64,000 bases of DNA from Isoetes taiwanensis (Eukaryota > Streptophyta > Lycopodiopsida > Isoetales > Isoetaceae). The notes below the pieces were generated by a model. The model saw only the letters and a program-made list of their open reading frames with translations, ran no database searches and was not told the origin of the DNA. Of this stretch, positions 21,831-31,218 are shown in pieces. Each line of letters starts with the position of its first letter. Position 1 is the stretch's first letter. The stretch spans positions 186,001 through 250,000 of the forward strand of contig JAJEKV010000013.1 of NCBI GenBank assembly GCA_021234155.1, in the 5' to 3' direction. Both the position numbers and the translations under genes were made by a program.

Positions 21831-23309
21831 AAAGGATTAAACTTGATGAACTGGCTATAGTTGATTCCTGGTTTGCTAATTGTGAGAGTGATGGGGAGAG
21901 TGTTGATAGTTGTATTCCATGTGAGTGTGGTAATGTAAAAGAATTGATGTTACCTCAGGAGTTGGTTGTTGATAAGGAGAGTGATCCATCTGATGAAGGA
22001 ACTCTGTTTGATTTCCCTTTTGAACTGCCTGCAAATGTTAGATCGTTTAAATTGTATGATTTTACCGAAGAGAGTCTTACAGTCAGTGTGCTTCTGTATA
22101 TATTTAGTTCTGACAGTTTACATGTGTGTAATAGCTGCCTTTGCTTTGTCCCTGGTGATGAAGTGTAACGGGTCTATGGTAGACCGCTCGAGTATTCGAA
22201 CCTTGAATGTGCCTGTGGGGCGTTCCCGGGACACCGGCATAAATGGGTAGAAGCGACTACTCATAAATGTCTAGACGGTTTTGCCCAATTGGTTAAGAAC
22301 ATGTCGGTTAGGAACGTTACAGTTGGTATCAGAGCAGGTCTCGAGTTCGAGTCTCCATGGGTGCCTATATGCATGGGTAATTTGCAAAGACTTGCTGGTA
22401 TGGCATAGACATGGTATAGCCTTGGATGCTCGAGGATGAGCATAGTGTTAGTGGGAGAGACTGTAACGGGCCCATGGTAGATCGCTCGAGTATTCGAACC
22501 TTGAATGTGCCTATGGGGCGTTCCTGAGACACCGGCATAAATGGGTAGAAGTGACTACTCATAACCTAGACGGTTTTGCCCAGTTGGTTAAGGGCATATC
22601 GGTTAGGAACGTTACAGGAAGTCGATGAGTTTGGACATTGTAAGCATTGCATTAAGGAACCAATTGATAGTTCTTCGTATTGGTTTGTGAATGGTATGGA
22701 ATAGTGTTGATGTCTCTGTTTGTAACAGATGTGAATGTGGAAGTTGTATATCTATCATCCTTTTTATGTAAGGCAATGTTCGATTTAAAGTATAAGTTAC
22801 AACATGTTTGTAATATGGTAATTACGGATTGTTATGTATATGTGGCTGGTTTACAATCCATGTCCTTTTTTGTATGACTCCTAAAACATGTGTCTTGGAT
22901 GGCTGCATTGTACATTGTGGTTCAATATAAATCTTACCAGTGAACTCATTTCTGATCTGAGCATCATTATTCATCCACAAGACAGCATGTTCTTCATTTT
23001 GGAAGACTTTAGTGAGCTTCTATCCAATACCTCAGTTAGTTTTTTCTTTTTGAAACATGTTACTTTTATAAATGGAAAATGTTGTGGCTAGCATCTATGA
23101 AATCTGAATTATCAATGGTATTGCTTGATGACTCTTCAATCAATTTACATGGCAGATTCATAAATTCAAAGGGTTAGCAAACAATATTTCTGTATAGTGA
23201 ACAGTGTTGGCGGCTGATGCATTGTTTTGGACTTGTGAATTTGCAGTATGAATTTGAATCAGAATATGCTATGGATGACTTTGGCCAGAACCCATTCGTT
23301 GAAGATGAC
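21826..23309 (+). pseudogene. unrecognised host-gene fragment (gene G), copy 1, split by a TRIM
   Basis: From 21826 the sequence matches copy 2 at 25196-25560: KRIKLDELAI.DSWFANCES, CIPCEC.NVKELMLPQELV and DKESDPSDEGTLFD. After the TRIM (22164-22616) the match resumes at 22617 with VDEFGHCKHCIKEP, a Cys-His pair of zinc-knuckle type. A probable further exon follows acceptor TTTGCAG at 23240-23246 and encodes YEFESEYAMDDFGQNPFVED, ending where repeat R copy 2 starts. It looks like a nuclear, acidic, partly zinc-binding plant protein, but I cannot name it. It is truncated on both sides. Confidence 0.6.
22164..22616 (+). mobile_element. complete TRIM (miniature LTR retrotransposon), 453 bp
   Basis: Two direct terminal repeats, 22164-22321 (158 bp) and 22462-22616 (155 bp), begin TGTAACGGG and end GGTTAGGAACGTTACA. 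A primer-binding site TGGTATCAGAGC complementary to initiator-Met tRNA lies at 22324-22335. A purine-rich tract GTGGGAGAGAC ends at 22461. The flanks TGAAG (22159-22163) and GGAAG (22617-22621) are a 5-bp duplication with one mismatch. There is no coding capacity. The uninterrupted gene G copy at 25.5 kb shows the empty site. Confidence 0.95.
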
Positions 23310-23969
23310 ATATGTAATAATACATGAATACATTATACATGACATATAATTATGTGTATATATGTTTATGTCATGTAATTATATGAAATATGTTTGTCAT
23401 ATAATTATACATGACATATATGTAATATATGTTCATGTTATGTAACTATATATATGACATATGTAATAATACATGACATGTTATTATACATGACATATGT
23501 AATAATACATGATAGATACAATAATATATGACCCAAATTATACATGACATATATGACATGTCTCTTATATATAAACTATATAAGTTCTCCCCTTGTATGT
23601 GGAGATTTGGCTATCGTCCTCTAGGTCGTCCAGATCTGAGATCGATGGCTGAGACGGAGCCACCTCAATCCACCCTAAGCACCCCCTTTGTGGGTAGAGA
23701 TTGAGCTGTCGCCGCCTGGGCCATCGACGACCCAGGTTGAGCCACCTAGTGATGTCTCAAGCAGCCCTTTTATTTGGGGCTTTTGATGTAGATTGTTAGA
23801 TTTGGAAATTTGATCTGAACTATCGGTAAAAAGTCCTCAACACTAAATGTCACCTAAAGAGGTGGCATTCATCTTAGCCGTTACTTAAAAAAAAGGCATC
23901 AACCTTGACCATTATTTCTATTTTGTGACTCTGAAGCATTGGATGGTGGTAAACAATATCCTAGCCATT
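23305..23969 (+). repeat. dispersed repeat R, copy 2
   Basis: Same order of modules as copy 1 at 15139-15806, with a small number of substitutions and indels. It ends CCTAGCCATT and runs into an A-tract, then the second ankyrin-like fragment. Confidence 0.9.
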
Positions 23970-23983
23970 AAAAAAAAAAAAGG

Positions 23984-24385
23984 GTGCCTTGTATTAATTG
24001 CCCTATGATGAGACAACATCATAGGACGCGGCATGAAAACAAATAATATGTTGCGCATGGAGGGTTGCCCTCCGGTGGCCCCAGAGTGTATTTGCATGTT
24101 TTTTATTTTCATATGTCTGAGCTTATGGAATTCATTGGCTAGAACAATATGAAGAGCTGTATTCTCATCATCACCGCATTACCATCTGCTCCCATAAGAA
24201 GCAGTTGCTCTATGAGCTTAAAAATCTTTATCTCACGATTCTTGGCGCGATGCAAAAACTCATATTCCAATGGTCACCCTTGTCGCGTTCGTCTTTGAAG
24301 AAGAAGAAAACCACGCGAATGCAACAAAAGAGAGTGATGTAAAATAGTCTTATCATCTACAAAATGTAAAGTAGATATATTACTG
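23984..24385 (-). pseudogene. ankyrin-repeat-like gene fragment, copy 2
   Basis: About 400 bp closely matching 17960-18377, from GTGCCTTGTATTAATTGCCC through GTAGAT.TATTACTG. It has more indels than copy 1, so the ankyrin-like frame is more broken. Its flanks differ from copy 1 on both sides, which bounds the mobile unit. Confidence 0.65.
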
Positions 24386-24993
24386 GAGACAAAAGGGAAT
24401 GTGTAATATGAAAATTAGTTTTGCATAGGATTAGTGGTGGCCCATATTTTAATGCATCTATTCTATAATTGATACGCCAATTAAGATGATTAAAGTGGCT
24501 ACATATTGACAAAGTATTGACATGCAAATACTCTTATCCTTCTTATGTAATGTAGTATCCAATTTCTGTTCTCGTCTAATGTCTTCCTTGAAAATTATGA
24601 GCACATGACACGTATGCATTCATGGCATTTATGGCGGGTATCATGACAGATTTCAGATTTCTGAAAACCTAAATGTGTCGAGAAGCTACGGTTCGAAGGC
24701 TGGTCCACGACTGGAATGGCTGACGATTAGGCATTCGCCTGGTGTGAGCGATAGGATTTGATGTTAACCCAACTATACCAGGTAAATTCTGTGAGCTTCG
24801 ATCAGGTATTAACAGGCTGTTGTTGGATATTTTGGTAGTTGCTTAGCTTTGATTGCTGATTAGGTGTAGATAATACAATGTAGATATGTAAATCCTTATG
24901 GATTATTGGAATATTTTCTAGATTTCTGGCTACTTTGGCCTCTATTTAGGTTTGATTGCTGTTTATGTGTAACTAATATAGTGTGGACATCTA
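24386..24993. other. no gene recognised
   Basis: AT-rich sequence between the ankyrin-like fragment and gene G copy 2. It may include upstream introns of gene G; no exon is clear. Confidence 0.35.
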
Positions 24994-25580
24994 ATGCCTG
25001 ATGGACTACGGGAATATGTTTTAGATAATTACATGATAAGAATGCATTTATGGCCCTTTTTCCTTGGAGGTATATATGGAGGAAATGAGGTGACGGTTCA
25101 GCCGCATATCGATGGAGCAGCCTTTGCTTGCAAAGTTTGCAACAAGAGAAAGAGAGGTGCATTCTTTGCTCAGTGGATGGATCCTTTGATTGCAGATGCG
25201 AAAAGGATTAAACTTGATGAACTGGCTATAATTGATTCCTGGTTTGCTAATTGTGAGAGTGATGGGGAGAGTGTTGATAGTTGTATTCCATGTGAGTGTG
25301 ATAATGTAAAAGAATTGATGTTACCTCAGGAGTTGGTTGTTGATAAGGAGAGTGATCCGTCTGATGAAGGAACTCTGTTTGATCTCCTTTTTGAACTGTT
25401 TGCAAATGTTGGATCGTTTGAATTGTGTGATTTTACTGAAGAGAGTCCTATATCCGGTGCGCTGCTATATATATATTTGGTTCTGACAGTTTACATGTGT
25501 GTAATAGATGCCTTTTCTTTGTCCCTGGTGTGAAGTCGATGAGTTTGGACATTGTAAGCGTTGTATTAAGGAACCAACTG
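24994..25580 (+). pseudogene. unrecognised host-gene fragment (gene G), copy 2
   Basis: A 179-codon frame carries ACKVCNKRKRGAFFAQWMD (a CxxC followed by basic residues), then the same acidic stretch as copy 1 ending DFTEESP near a donor-like G|GTGCGC. Relative to copy 1 it extends about 200 bp further upstream. It breaks off at about 25580, where copy 1 continues, and an AT-rich region follows. It has no TRIM and so serves as the empty site for the insertion in copy 1. Confidence 0.6.
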
Positions 25581-25681
25581 AAGTTCCATATTAAATGCAC
25601 ATTCTAGAAATTGACATGTGTCATACAAAATTTATGCATCATATTGGAATATAAATGCTAAATTCGCACATGTCATCATTG

Positions 25682-25843
25682 CATTTATGGCTCAAAAGAA
25701 TTGTGAGATTTGTTATATGATATCAATCGCAAGATATCGAAATTACACCTAAAGAAATATAAGAAGTATATATGAAATCTTGCATTTATGGCTCAAATAA
25801 TTGGCAAATTTGTTGTATGATACCAATCCCAAGATATGGAATC
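25682..25843. repeat. direct repeat pair, about 62 bp at 101-bp spacing
   Basis: GCATTTATGGCTCAAA then TTTGTT.TATGATA and AATC.CAAGATAT recur at 25682 and 25782. They lie just upstream of a TATA box and may be promoter-proximal repeats or part of a Helitron 5' region. Confidence 0.7.
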
Positions 25844-25991
25844 TTAATGATATCCATTTTAGGATAATTATGGATATGAAATATATATCGAATGATATTA
25901 ACAATTACATGTGGATTGAAATATAGACACGTGGCATAAATATAGCTTTAGATTAGTCACGCTGTGTCGACCATCCAACGAACCTCCATCT

Positions 25992-26233
25992 TATAAATAG
26001 AAGGTCTTCTTATCGTCTCACCACATTGAGAGCACTTGAAGAGCTATTGTGAGCGCTTCCCTTCTGCTTCACTATTTGCATGCAAGGTAAATATTCTCCC
26101 AATTTGTTACATTGTTGAAGCTTGGGTTGTTTAATATGAAACTAGCATTTTTCTTTTATTGAATTTTATTAATTGAATGTGTATTGTATGTGATTCCAAG
26201 TAGGTTATTGAATATATTGTTACCTAATTCCAG
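25992..26233 (+). promoter_or_regulatory. TATA box and spliced leader region
   Basis: TATAAATAG lies at 25992-26000. About 85 bp further on is a donor AAG|GTAAAT (26087), and an acceptor AATTCCAG (26226-26233) sits directly before the ATG of the next ORF. This is the ordinary layout of a plant promoter with an intron in the 5' untranslated region, so the ORF at 26234 is probably a genuine transcribed gene. It is inferred from sequence only. Confidence 0.6.
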
Positions 26234-26575
26234 ATGGGCATTGAAAAACCAAAGACTATTGTCATGATGTCGTCACAAATAAAGACGTGTTTTTATATAG
26301 CTATTGTTAAAGACAACGATGATGCATTATATCATGTGCAATGTGGATGGATACATGGATCATCAGAACGTCTATTTAATGCACTGGTTGTGGAACGCTT
26401 TGTCTCTAGCTCCTGCTTCGATAGAGTAGAATATATGCAAACAAATGAGCCAGCTAGTGTCATATCTTATTACTTCCAAAAGTATTTGGACACTAAAACC
26501 ATTGAACCTATGGGTATCTTCAAGGTGGAAACTGATATAGTGGAATATAAGATTGAAGTTGGAATATTTCATTAA
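26234..26575 (+). CDS. 113-residue protein of unknown function
   Basis: ATG follows immediately after a 3' splice site, downstream of a TATA box. The product begins MGIEKPKTIVMMSSQIKT, contains CGWIHGSSERLFNAL, and ends KIEVGIFH. It has no signal peptide or membrane segment and I do not recognise a domain. The gene lies about 3 kb upstream of a Helitron Rep gene on the same strand, so it could be an accessory gene of that element; it does not look like a replication protein A subunit. It could also be host sequence. The frame is intact. Confidence 0.5.
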   Translation: MGIEKPKTIVMMSSQIKTCFYIAIVKDNDDALYHVQCGWIHGSSERLFNALVVERFVSSSCFDRVEYMQTNEPASVISYYFQKYLDTKTIEPMGIFKVETDIVEYKIEVGIFH

Positions 26576-26681
26576 GTGTAGTTTTGACTATTTTGATATA
26601 CATGGTAACATATTATGTTAGTGAGAAGATTTGGTCTTAATATTTTATTGAGTATTTCTTGTGTCTTATGTTGTAATGTAA

Positions 26682-27077
26682 ATGGCGGAGTTCGTTGAGA
26701 CGACGGTTGAGGCTAGGCCTGAAGTAGAAAGTGATATTGTTGAACATTTAAACGTGCACGACATGGGTGTATATTCAAACTATAAGCAAAATTCTCATAA
26801 AAGACGTAGACTAACCATAAAGAAGGAACGTAAAGGAAATCAAATAGCCTCATGCATGCTGTCACACCGAGTACACCCTCCTTTAGCCATGACGAGGAGG
26901 TTGCAATTCCAAATAGATAGGCTATCTGAGGAATTTGATAAGATATCTAAGGATGTTCTAGCTCTATCTATAGGTATCAACAAGTTTATTGCACAGATAA
27001 CTCGTCTCCATCGATTTTTACAAATTGTTGAAGCTAATAATAGTATTGCCATAGTTATACTTAATGGAGACATGTAG
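26682..27077 (+). CDS. 131-residue basic, coiled-coil-like protein of unknown function
   Basis: ATG at 26682 and stop at 27075-27077. The product has an acidic N-terminus (VEARPEVESDIVEHL), a basic NLS-like block (HKRRRLTIKKERKGN) and a helical C-terminal half with heptad-like Leu/Ile spacing (RLQFQIDRLSEEFDKISKDV), suggesting an oligomerising DNA-binding protein. It lies 107 bp after the 113-residue ORF in the same direction. Its last codons and 3' flank are duplicated at 28907. I do not recognise the family. Its position before a Helitron Rep gene makes an accessory role possible but unproven. Confidence 0.45.
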   Translation: MAEFVETTVEARPEVESDIVEHLNVHDMGVYSNYKQNSHKRRRLTIKKERKGNQIASCMLSHRVHPPLAMTRRLQFQIDRLSEEFDKISKDVLALSIGINKFIAQITRLHRFLQIVEANNSIAIVILNGDM

Positions 27078-27147
27078 ATGTAATTGATGCACGCGGTACA
27101 TATAAATGACTTAAATACGAAGTATATGTGTTCTTATGCAAACTTCG

Positions 27148-28780
27148 GCGCTGGCACCTGGGCGCCGCCTCAGAATCTTGGCGCTTGGGCGCCAGCCCTT
27201 GAAGCGGTAGCAGAGGCTCCAACGCCAGTTCAAGGCCGATTCGGTTCCCAGGGGCTCCTTTCTTGCGGATCGATCCAACTTTCCCAGCATCTGCGCATCA
27301 AGGTAGGAGGCCCATCCAACTTCCCCAGCACTCAGATTTAAGGCTTCAGGTTCCGGTTTGGCCAAAGACAATTAAATTTGCTTCGCGGCCAGTGCGGTTT
27401 TGGCTTTTGTCTCTTGTCTCCGCAGACCTCCTATCGAGGCCAGTCCGCTTTGGTTGTGTTTGATTGATTTTTCTTGCCCGCCTATATCGCTCTCTATTCT
27501 CCTATCTGTTTCTGCTTGCCTTGGCCTGTTCCTATTTCAAATTCGTTGCCCAATTCTGGTCCTGTCTGCTACAGCGTTAAAACATGACCCATAAGATCAA
27601 GCGCATGGCCAGGGAGACGCGCAAAGCAAAGAATCTCATTAAGGTGCCCATGCCATCCTCTGATAAGCCTTATGACCCCACAATTGAACCCTATCTTCAG
27701 GCAGCCCCTTCTTTTGGGCCCCAGCGTCCTCTCCTCATGCAATCAGATTCTACTGCATCTTCAGTTGCAGCCTTGGACAGAATTGCTGCTCGGATTCCTT
27801 GCTTGCCCCCAGAACTGTTGATCAGGCTCCGCATGCTCCAATCTACCGTTACTTTTACGGAAACATCTGCTCAGTTACCTTTAGATAGCTGGGTGCAGCT
27901 CTTAGAGATATTGCTGCAGTCGGGAGGCCACAGCTCAGTGAAGCATAGCAATGTTCCATCAGCGTCTGTACATGTGCATGCCATGCCCCAAGAGGATAAT
28001 ACAGTATCTAGGTCCACCCAGCCGTCACCGGAGGATTGTTTGCCCACTGTGCCAGCAGAGGTCCCGCATTCAGAGCCTGGTCAAGCCACAGAGCAAGCCA
28101 CAGAGCAAACATCTGCCCTGAGCCTCCGCATTGTAGGTCTTGAAGAGGCGAGTGACACTCTTGCTACAGCTGAGGTAGACCCGGTTTTCAACGAGGTGAT
28201 GCACATACGTGCAGAGGGCATCCTTTCAAGACATCGAAGTTGGGCAAAGACGACCCGTCGCCCCGACACCGCTAGTTTGTTTTCGAGATGCCCCTGGTCC
28301 GGTGCACATTCTACGGCATGGCAATCACTTGAAAGGAACCGCCTTCTCCGGCCCGTGAAGACCTCACCCCCCGCGACTCTGCGGCATTTAAAGGGAGAAT
28401 TATGTCGGGTCCGTGAGGCTCGCCTACAGCGGAAGTGGGCCGTATACAGAGGGGGCCAGGCTATCATCCGAGATCGCTGGCCACTTGATCCGTGGGCAAT
28501 TTCTGTATAGCCCTTTGCTTTGCGGTTCCATTTTGGTTTCGGTTTTGGTTTGGCTTTTAACTCCTCCTTTTATTGTCTATATTATTATTTGACATGGGGC
28601 ATAGCCCCGGAGTTCTGCTTGGGCTTATGCCCGCTGGTTTTGTTCTCAGTATTGTGATTTGTTAGGGGGCTCAGCCCCCGAGTTCTGTTGGGGCTCATGC
28701 CCTCTTCTTGTGTTCTGGTCCCATAACCCGATTGGGTTCCGTGGACGTTAAAATTTTTTCCTTCCTTCCTTCCTTCCTTA
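27148..28780 (+). mobile_element. LINE-related retroelement with 308-codon ORF and (CCTT)n tail
   Basis: The 3' end reads GGTCCCATAAC, GGGTTCCGTGGACGTTAAAA, then a CCTTCCTT repeat. It parallels the LINE-B end at 54850-54925 (GGTCCCATAGG, GGTCTCCGTGGACGATAAAA, then ATTCT repeats). It carries no RT or endonuclease. Before the tail, two hairpin-forming units with GAGTTCTG at their centre (28593-28633 and 28664-28703) resemble the 3' stem structures that LINE enzymes recognise. It is probably a non-autonomous partner mobilised by LINE-B-type machinery. Confidence 0.7.
27584..28510 (+). CDS. 308-residue ORF of the LINE-related element
   Basis: ATG at 27584, stop at 28508-28510, no interruptions. 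The N-terminus is basic (HKIKRMARETRKAKN). A leucine-rich helical stretch (PCLPPELLIRLRMLQSTV, then SWVQLLEILLQ) follows, then a Ser/Thr/Pro/Glu-rich linker with tandem ATEQATEQ. The C-terminus is Arg-rich (CRVREARLQRKWAVYRGG). A basic, helical, RNA-binding-like layout fits a LINE ORF1-type protein, but no known fold is evident and it is not clearly similar to the ORF1 region of LINE-B. An intact frame in an element without RT suggests recent arrival or selection. Confidence 0.55.
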   Translation: MTHKIKRMARETRKAKNLIKVPMPSSDKPYDPTIEPYLQAAPSFGPQRPLLMQSDSTASSVAALDRIAARIPCLPPELLIRLRMLQSTVTFTETSAQLPLDSWVQLLEILLQSGGHSSVKHSNVPSASVHVHAMPQEDNTVSRSTQPSPEDCLPTVPAEVPHSEPGQATEQATEQTSALSLRIVGLEEASDTLATAEVDPVFNEVMHIRAEGILSRHRSWAKTTRRPDTASLFSRCPWSGAHSTAWQSLERNRLLRPVKTSPPATLRHLKGELCRVREARLQRKWAVYRGGQAIIRDRWPLDPWAISV

Positions 28781-29180
28781 TTCTTGCTCTTGTGTTATGT
28801 GCATTAAGATGTAAGATATTTATGTTAGCGTAATTCCTTTGATGATTTATACCATGCATAAACATGTTTAGTATAAGTAAATGATTGGAATGTTTGTTAC
28901 ATGTATACAAATTGTTGAAGCTAATAATAGTATTGCCATAGCTATACTTAATGGAGACATGTAGATCTAATTGATGCATGCGATACATATAAATGACTTA
29001 AATACGAAGTATATGTGCTCTTATGCAAACTTCAGTGCCCTTTCCTTATTCTTGCTCTTGTGTTATGTGCATTAAGATGTAGGATATTTTGTTAGCGTAA
29101 TTCCTTTGATGATTTATACCATGCATAAATATGTTTAATATAAATGTAAATAAATGGTTGGAATGTTTGCTACATGTATC

Positions 29181-29404
29181 ATTTGATGTGGTGTGCTTTG
29201 TGCCGTGCAATATTTGCATAGGAAGTGTAATGAGGCATTTATGTTGTGTTTCAGGTATAAAAAAAAGTTATCTACCAATAGAGGACCGTGAATGGTAAAG
29301 TCGAATCAGGTTAGTTATGTACTATGTTACGATGTTATCTTAGTTAGGCCATAGGGTGTTTATACCCCAATGTATTAGACATCATTTACATATGATTGAA
29401 AACC
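29181..29404. other. leader region of the Helitron Rep gene
   Basis: No coding frame. An acceptor-like GTTTCAG at 29246-29252 and the ATG at 29405 suggest a 5' untranslated region, but the exon structure is not clear. Confidence 0.3.
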
Positions 29405-31218
29405 ATGGATGACGGTGATAGATCGGTTGTAGAACTAAATAGGGAAAGGAATCGACGAATAGTTAGAGAACGCTGCTCAAATTTACCGGATGAGGATAGA
29501 GAGAGGATACGAGAGAGAGCCAGAGAGCGGGGGAGACAACGTTATGCAAGAATGATAGATGATAGAGGGGTCACGCAGATAGAATAGAATAGAGGAAAGT
29601 GAAAGTTATAGAGAGAACACACAACATAGAAATGAGGGTCGATACGCAAATCTCTCAGAAGAACATAGGGAGAAAATACAATATAGAAGAACAGAACGCT
29701 ATGCCAGTTTATCAACTGATGCAATGGCCATTGTATGCCAGAGGGACAGAGAACGTCACGCGAATTCGTTTGAACGAACTGGTCTCAGAATGCGAGAAAG
29801 AGCTCAACAACGATCTGGTCAACTTTGGTCCGCATCTCCAATAAGCCAGGATCCAACAAGTGCACATGCAGAACCTGCAAGTATTCCATCTAGTCAAACA
29901 GGCGTGCATGAAGATGATTGCACGCCTATCATAGATGCAAATCTAGAACCATCAAGCGTGTCCAGTGAAGTGCACATGCATGTACATGGTAGGCTTAGAA
30001 TGCGAGAAAGAGCTAGGCAACATTCACAACAATCCCAAATCTCATCTACCCTAAACCAAGACTTAGCGTCCACATGTGCAGCCTCAACAAGTATGTCATG
30101 TGATCAATCACACGTCCATGGCAAGCATACCACTCAAAGAATAGAATTACCATCTTTAACACATTGGCAGGCTCAGGAAAATCAAATGAAATTAGCAATA
30201 TATCGAAGTTATGCAATGTGCACATGGACTAGATAGACAATGGACATACTGTCAAATACCATTGCTCAATGTTGAGAAGGATGGATTTTGTTGTAACAAA
30301 TGGAGATGGTTACTACCACCATTACCACTATTGCCTAATGCACTCCACATTCTTTATAATACGCGAGAGTTTGCTGAGTTATCACGAAAAGTGAATAAGC
30401 TATTTTGTTTTAGCGTCCTTGGTGTCACTGGTGAGTTGTGAATTTAGGATTCCCTTCGTCGGTAACTATCACTGGACGAACATACCATAGAATACGTCCT
30501 ACGATGGAGTCAGGACATCTAATACATTGATATATACATGATGATTTGGAACGTTATGCATAGGCAGCTATTCAAAGATTTCCATTCCGATGGGTCACAA
30601 TCGTTGGATCAATCCTTAATGAAACTAACCCATTTATTGGATATCTCAAAACAATGGGGATCATGCATATGCCTTCAGCGTATATAACAATTCAAGGATT
30701 AGTTGCAGGTAGTGAAATCGCAGCAATTGCAGATGGTAGTAATACGGCTAATATTGGATCCCGAGTTGCTGGTTTTTGGGCTCAAAGTGAGGGAGGATCA
30801 ACTTTTATGAATATCCTATGTATGAGCCCTTGCAATATCCATTATTTTTTCCACATGGAACTCCAGGATGGAGCCCCAATAATGAGTATGGCTTTACACA
30901 ATTACAATGTACAGGAGTAGGCTATTACATGAGAACAAGTTCTAGCTGCTAGGTCGTTTATGTGGAGAATATTTAGTCGATATGTATTCAAGAATTGAAG
31001 ACGGGCGGTTGAATTATTTCAGGACAATTGCGTTTCGAAACAGGAGAACACAGTATGATGAAGATTACTCGTAACGAGAAAACAACGACTAGAATGATGC
31101 TATATTGCCTGCATCCTTTCTAAGGTCCCAAAGATGATGTTCGATACAGGTTGCTGATGCGCTAGCATTATCTAGGTCAAAAGGTCGTCCTACTTTATTC
31201 ATTACCATGACGACCAAT
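29405..31218 (+). pseudogene. Helitron Rep/helicase gene, N-terminal half
   Basis: Helitron Rep proteins start rolling-circle transposition. Here the plus strand encodes the usual N-terminal charged repeats (RERARERGRQRYARM, then RYANLSEEHREKIQYRR), followed by LRMRERA modules. Next come REFAELSRKVNKLFCFSVLG, TYHRIRPTMESGHLIH and SEIAAIADGSNT. Then come YPLFFPHGTPGW and GRLCGEYLVDMYSRIEDGRL of the Helitron-like N-terminal domain, then ADALALSRSKGRPTLFITMT. Several frame changes (one at a repeated ATAGA near 29585) and a TGA near 31127 make it a pseudogene. The match stops abruptly after codon 31216-31218. The next segment of the protein, including the HUH box, is found on the minus strand at 45985-45150. 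Confidence 0.85.

Larger units (their letters stand above)
27024..29180 (+). repeat. tandem duplication (about 270 bp), first copy split by a LINE-related insertion
   Basis: ACAAATTGTTGAAGCTAATA through TTATGCAAACTTC occurs at 27024-27147 and 28907-29030. CCTTATTCTTGCTCTTGTG through TTGGAATGTTTG.TACATG occurs at about 28781-28905 and 29044-29180. The second copy is continuous. In the first copy the two halves are separated by 27148-28780. Confidence 0.85.

Noticed and set aside
22324-22360. tRNA gene suggested by GTTCGAGTCTCC and TGGTATCAGAGC
   Set aside because: These belong to the TRIM primer-binding region. No cloverleaf can be formed around them.
15139-23969. The two long R copies as LTRs of a 9-kb retrotransposon
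   Set aside because: No TG/CA ends, no primer-binding site or polypurine tract, no flanking duplication, and a third partial copy outside. Better described as a dispersed repeat.
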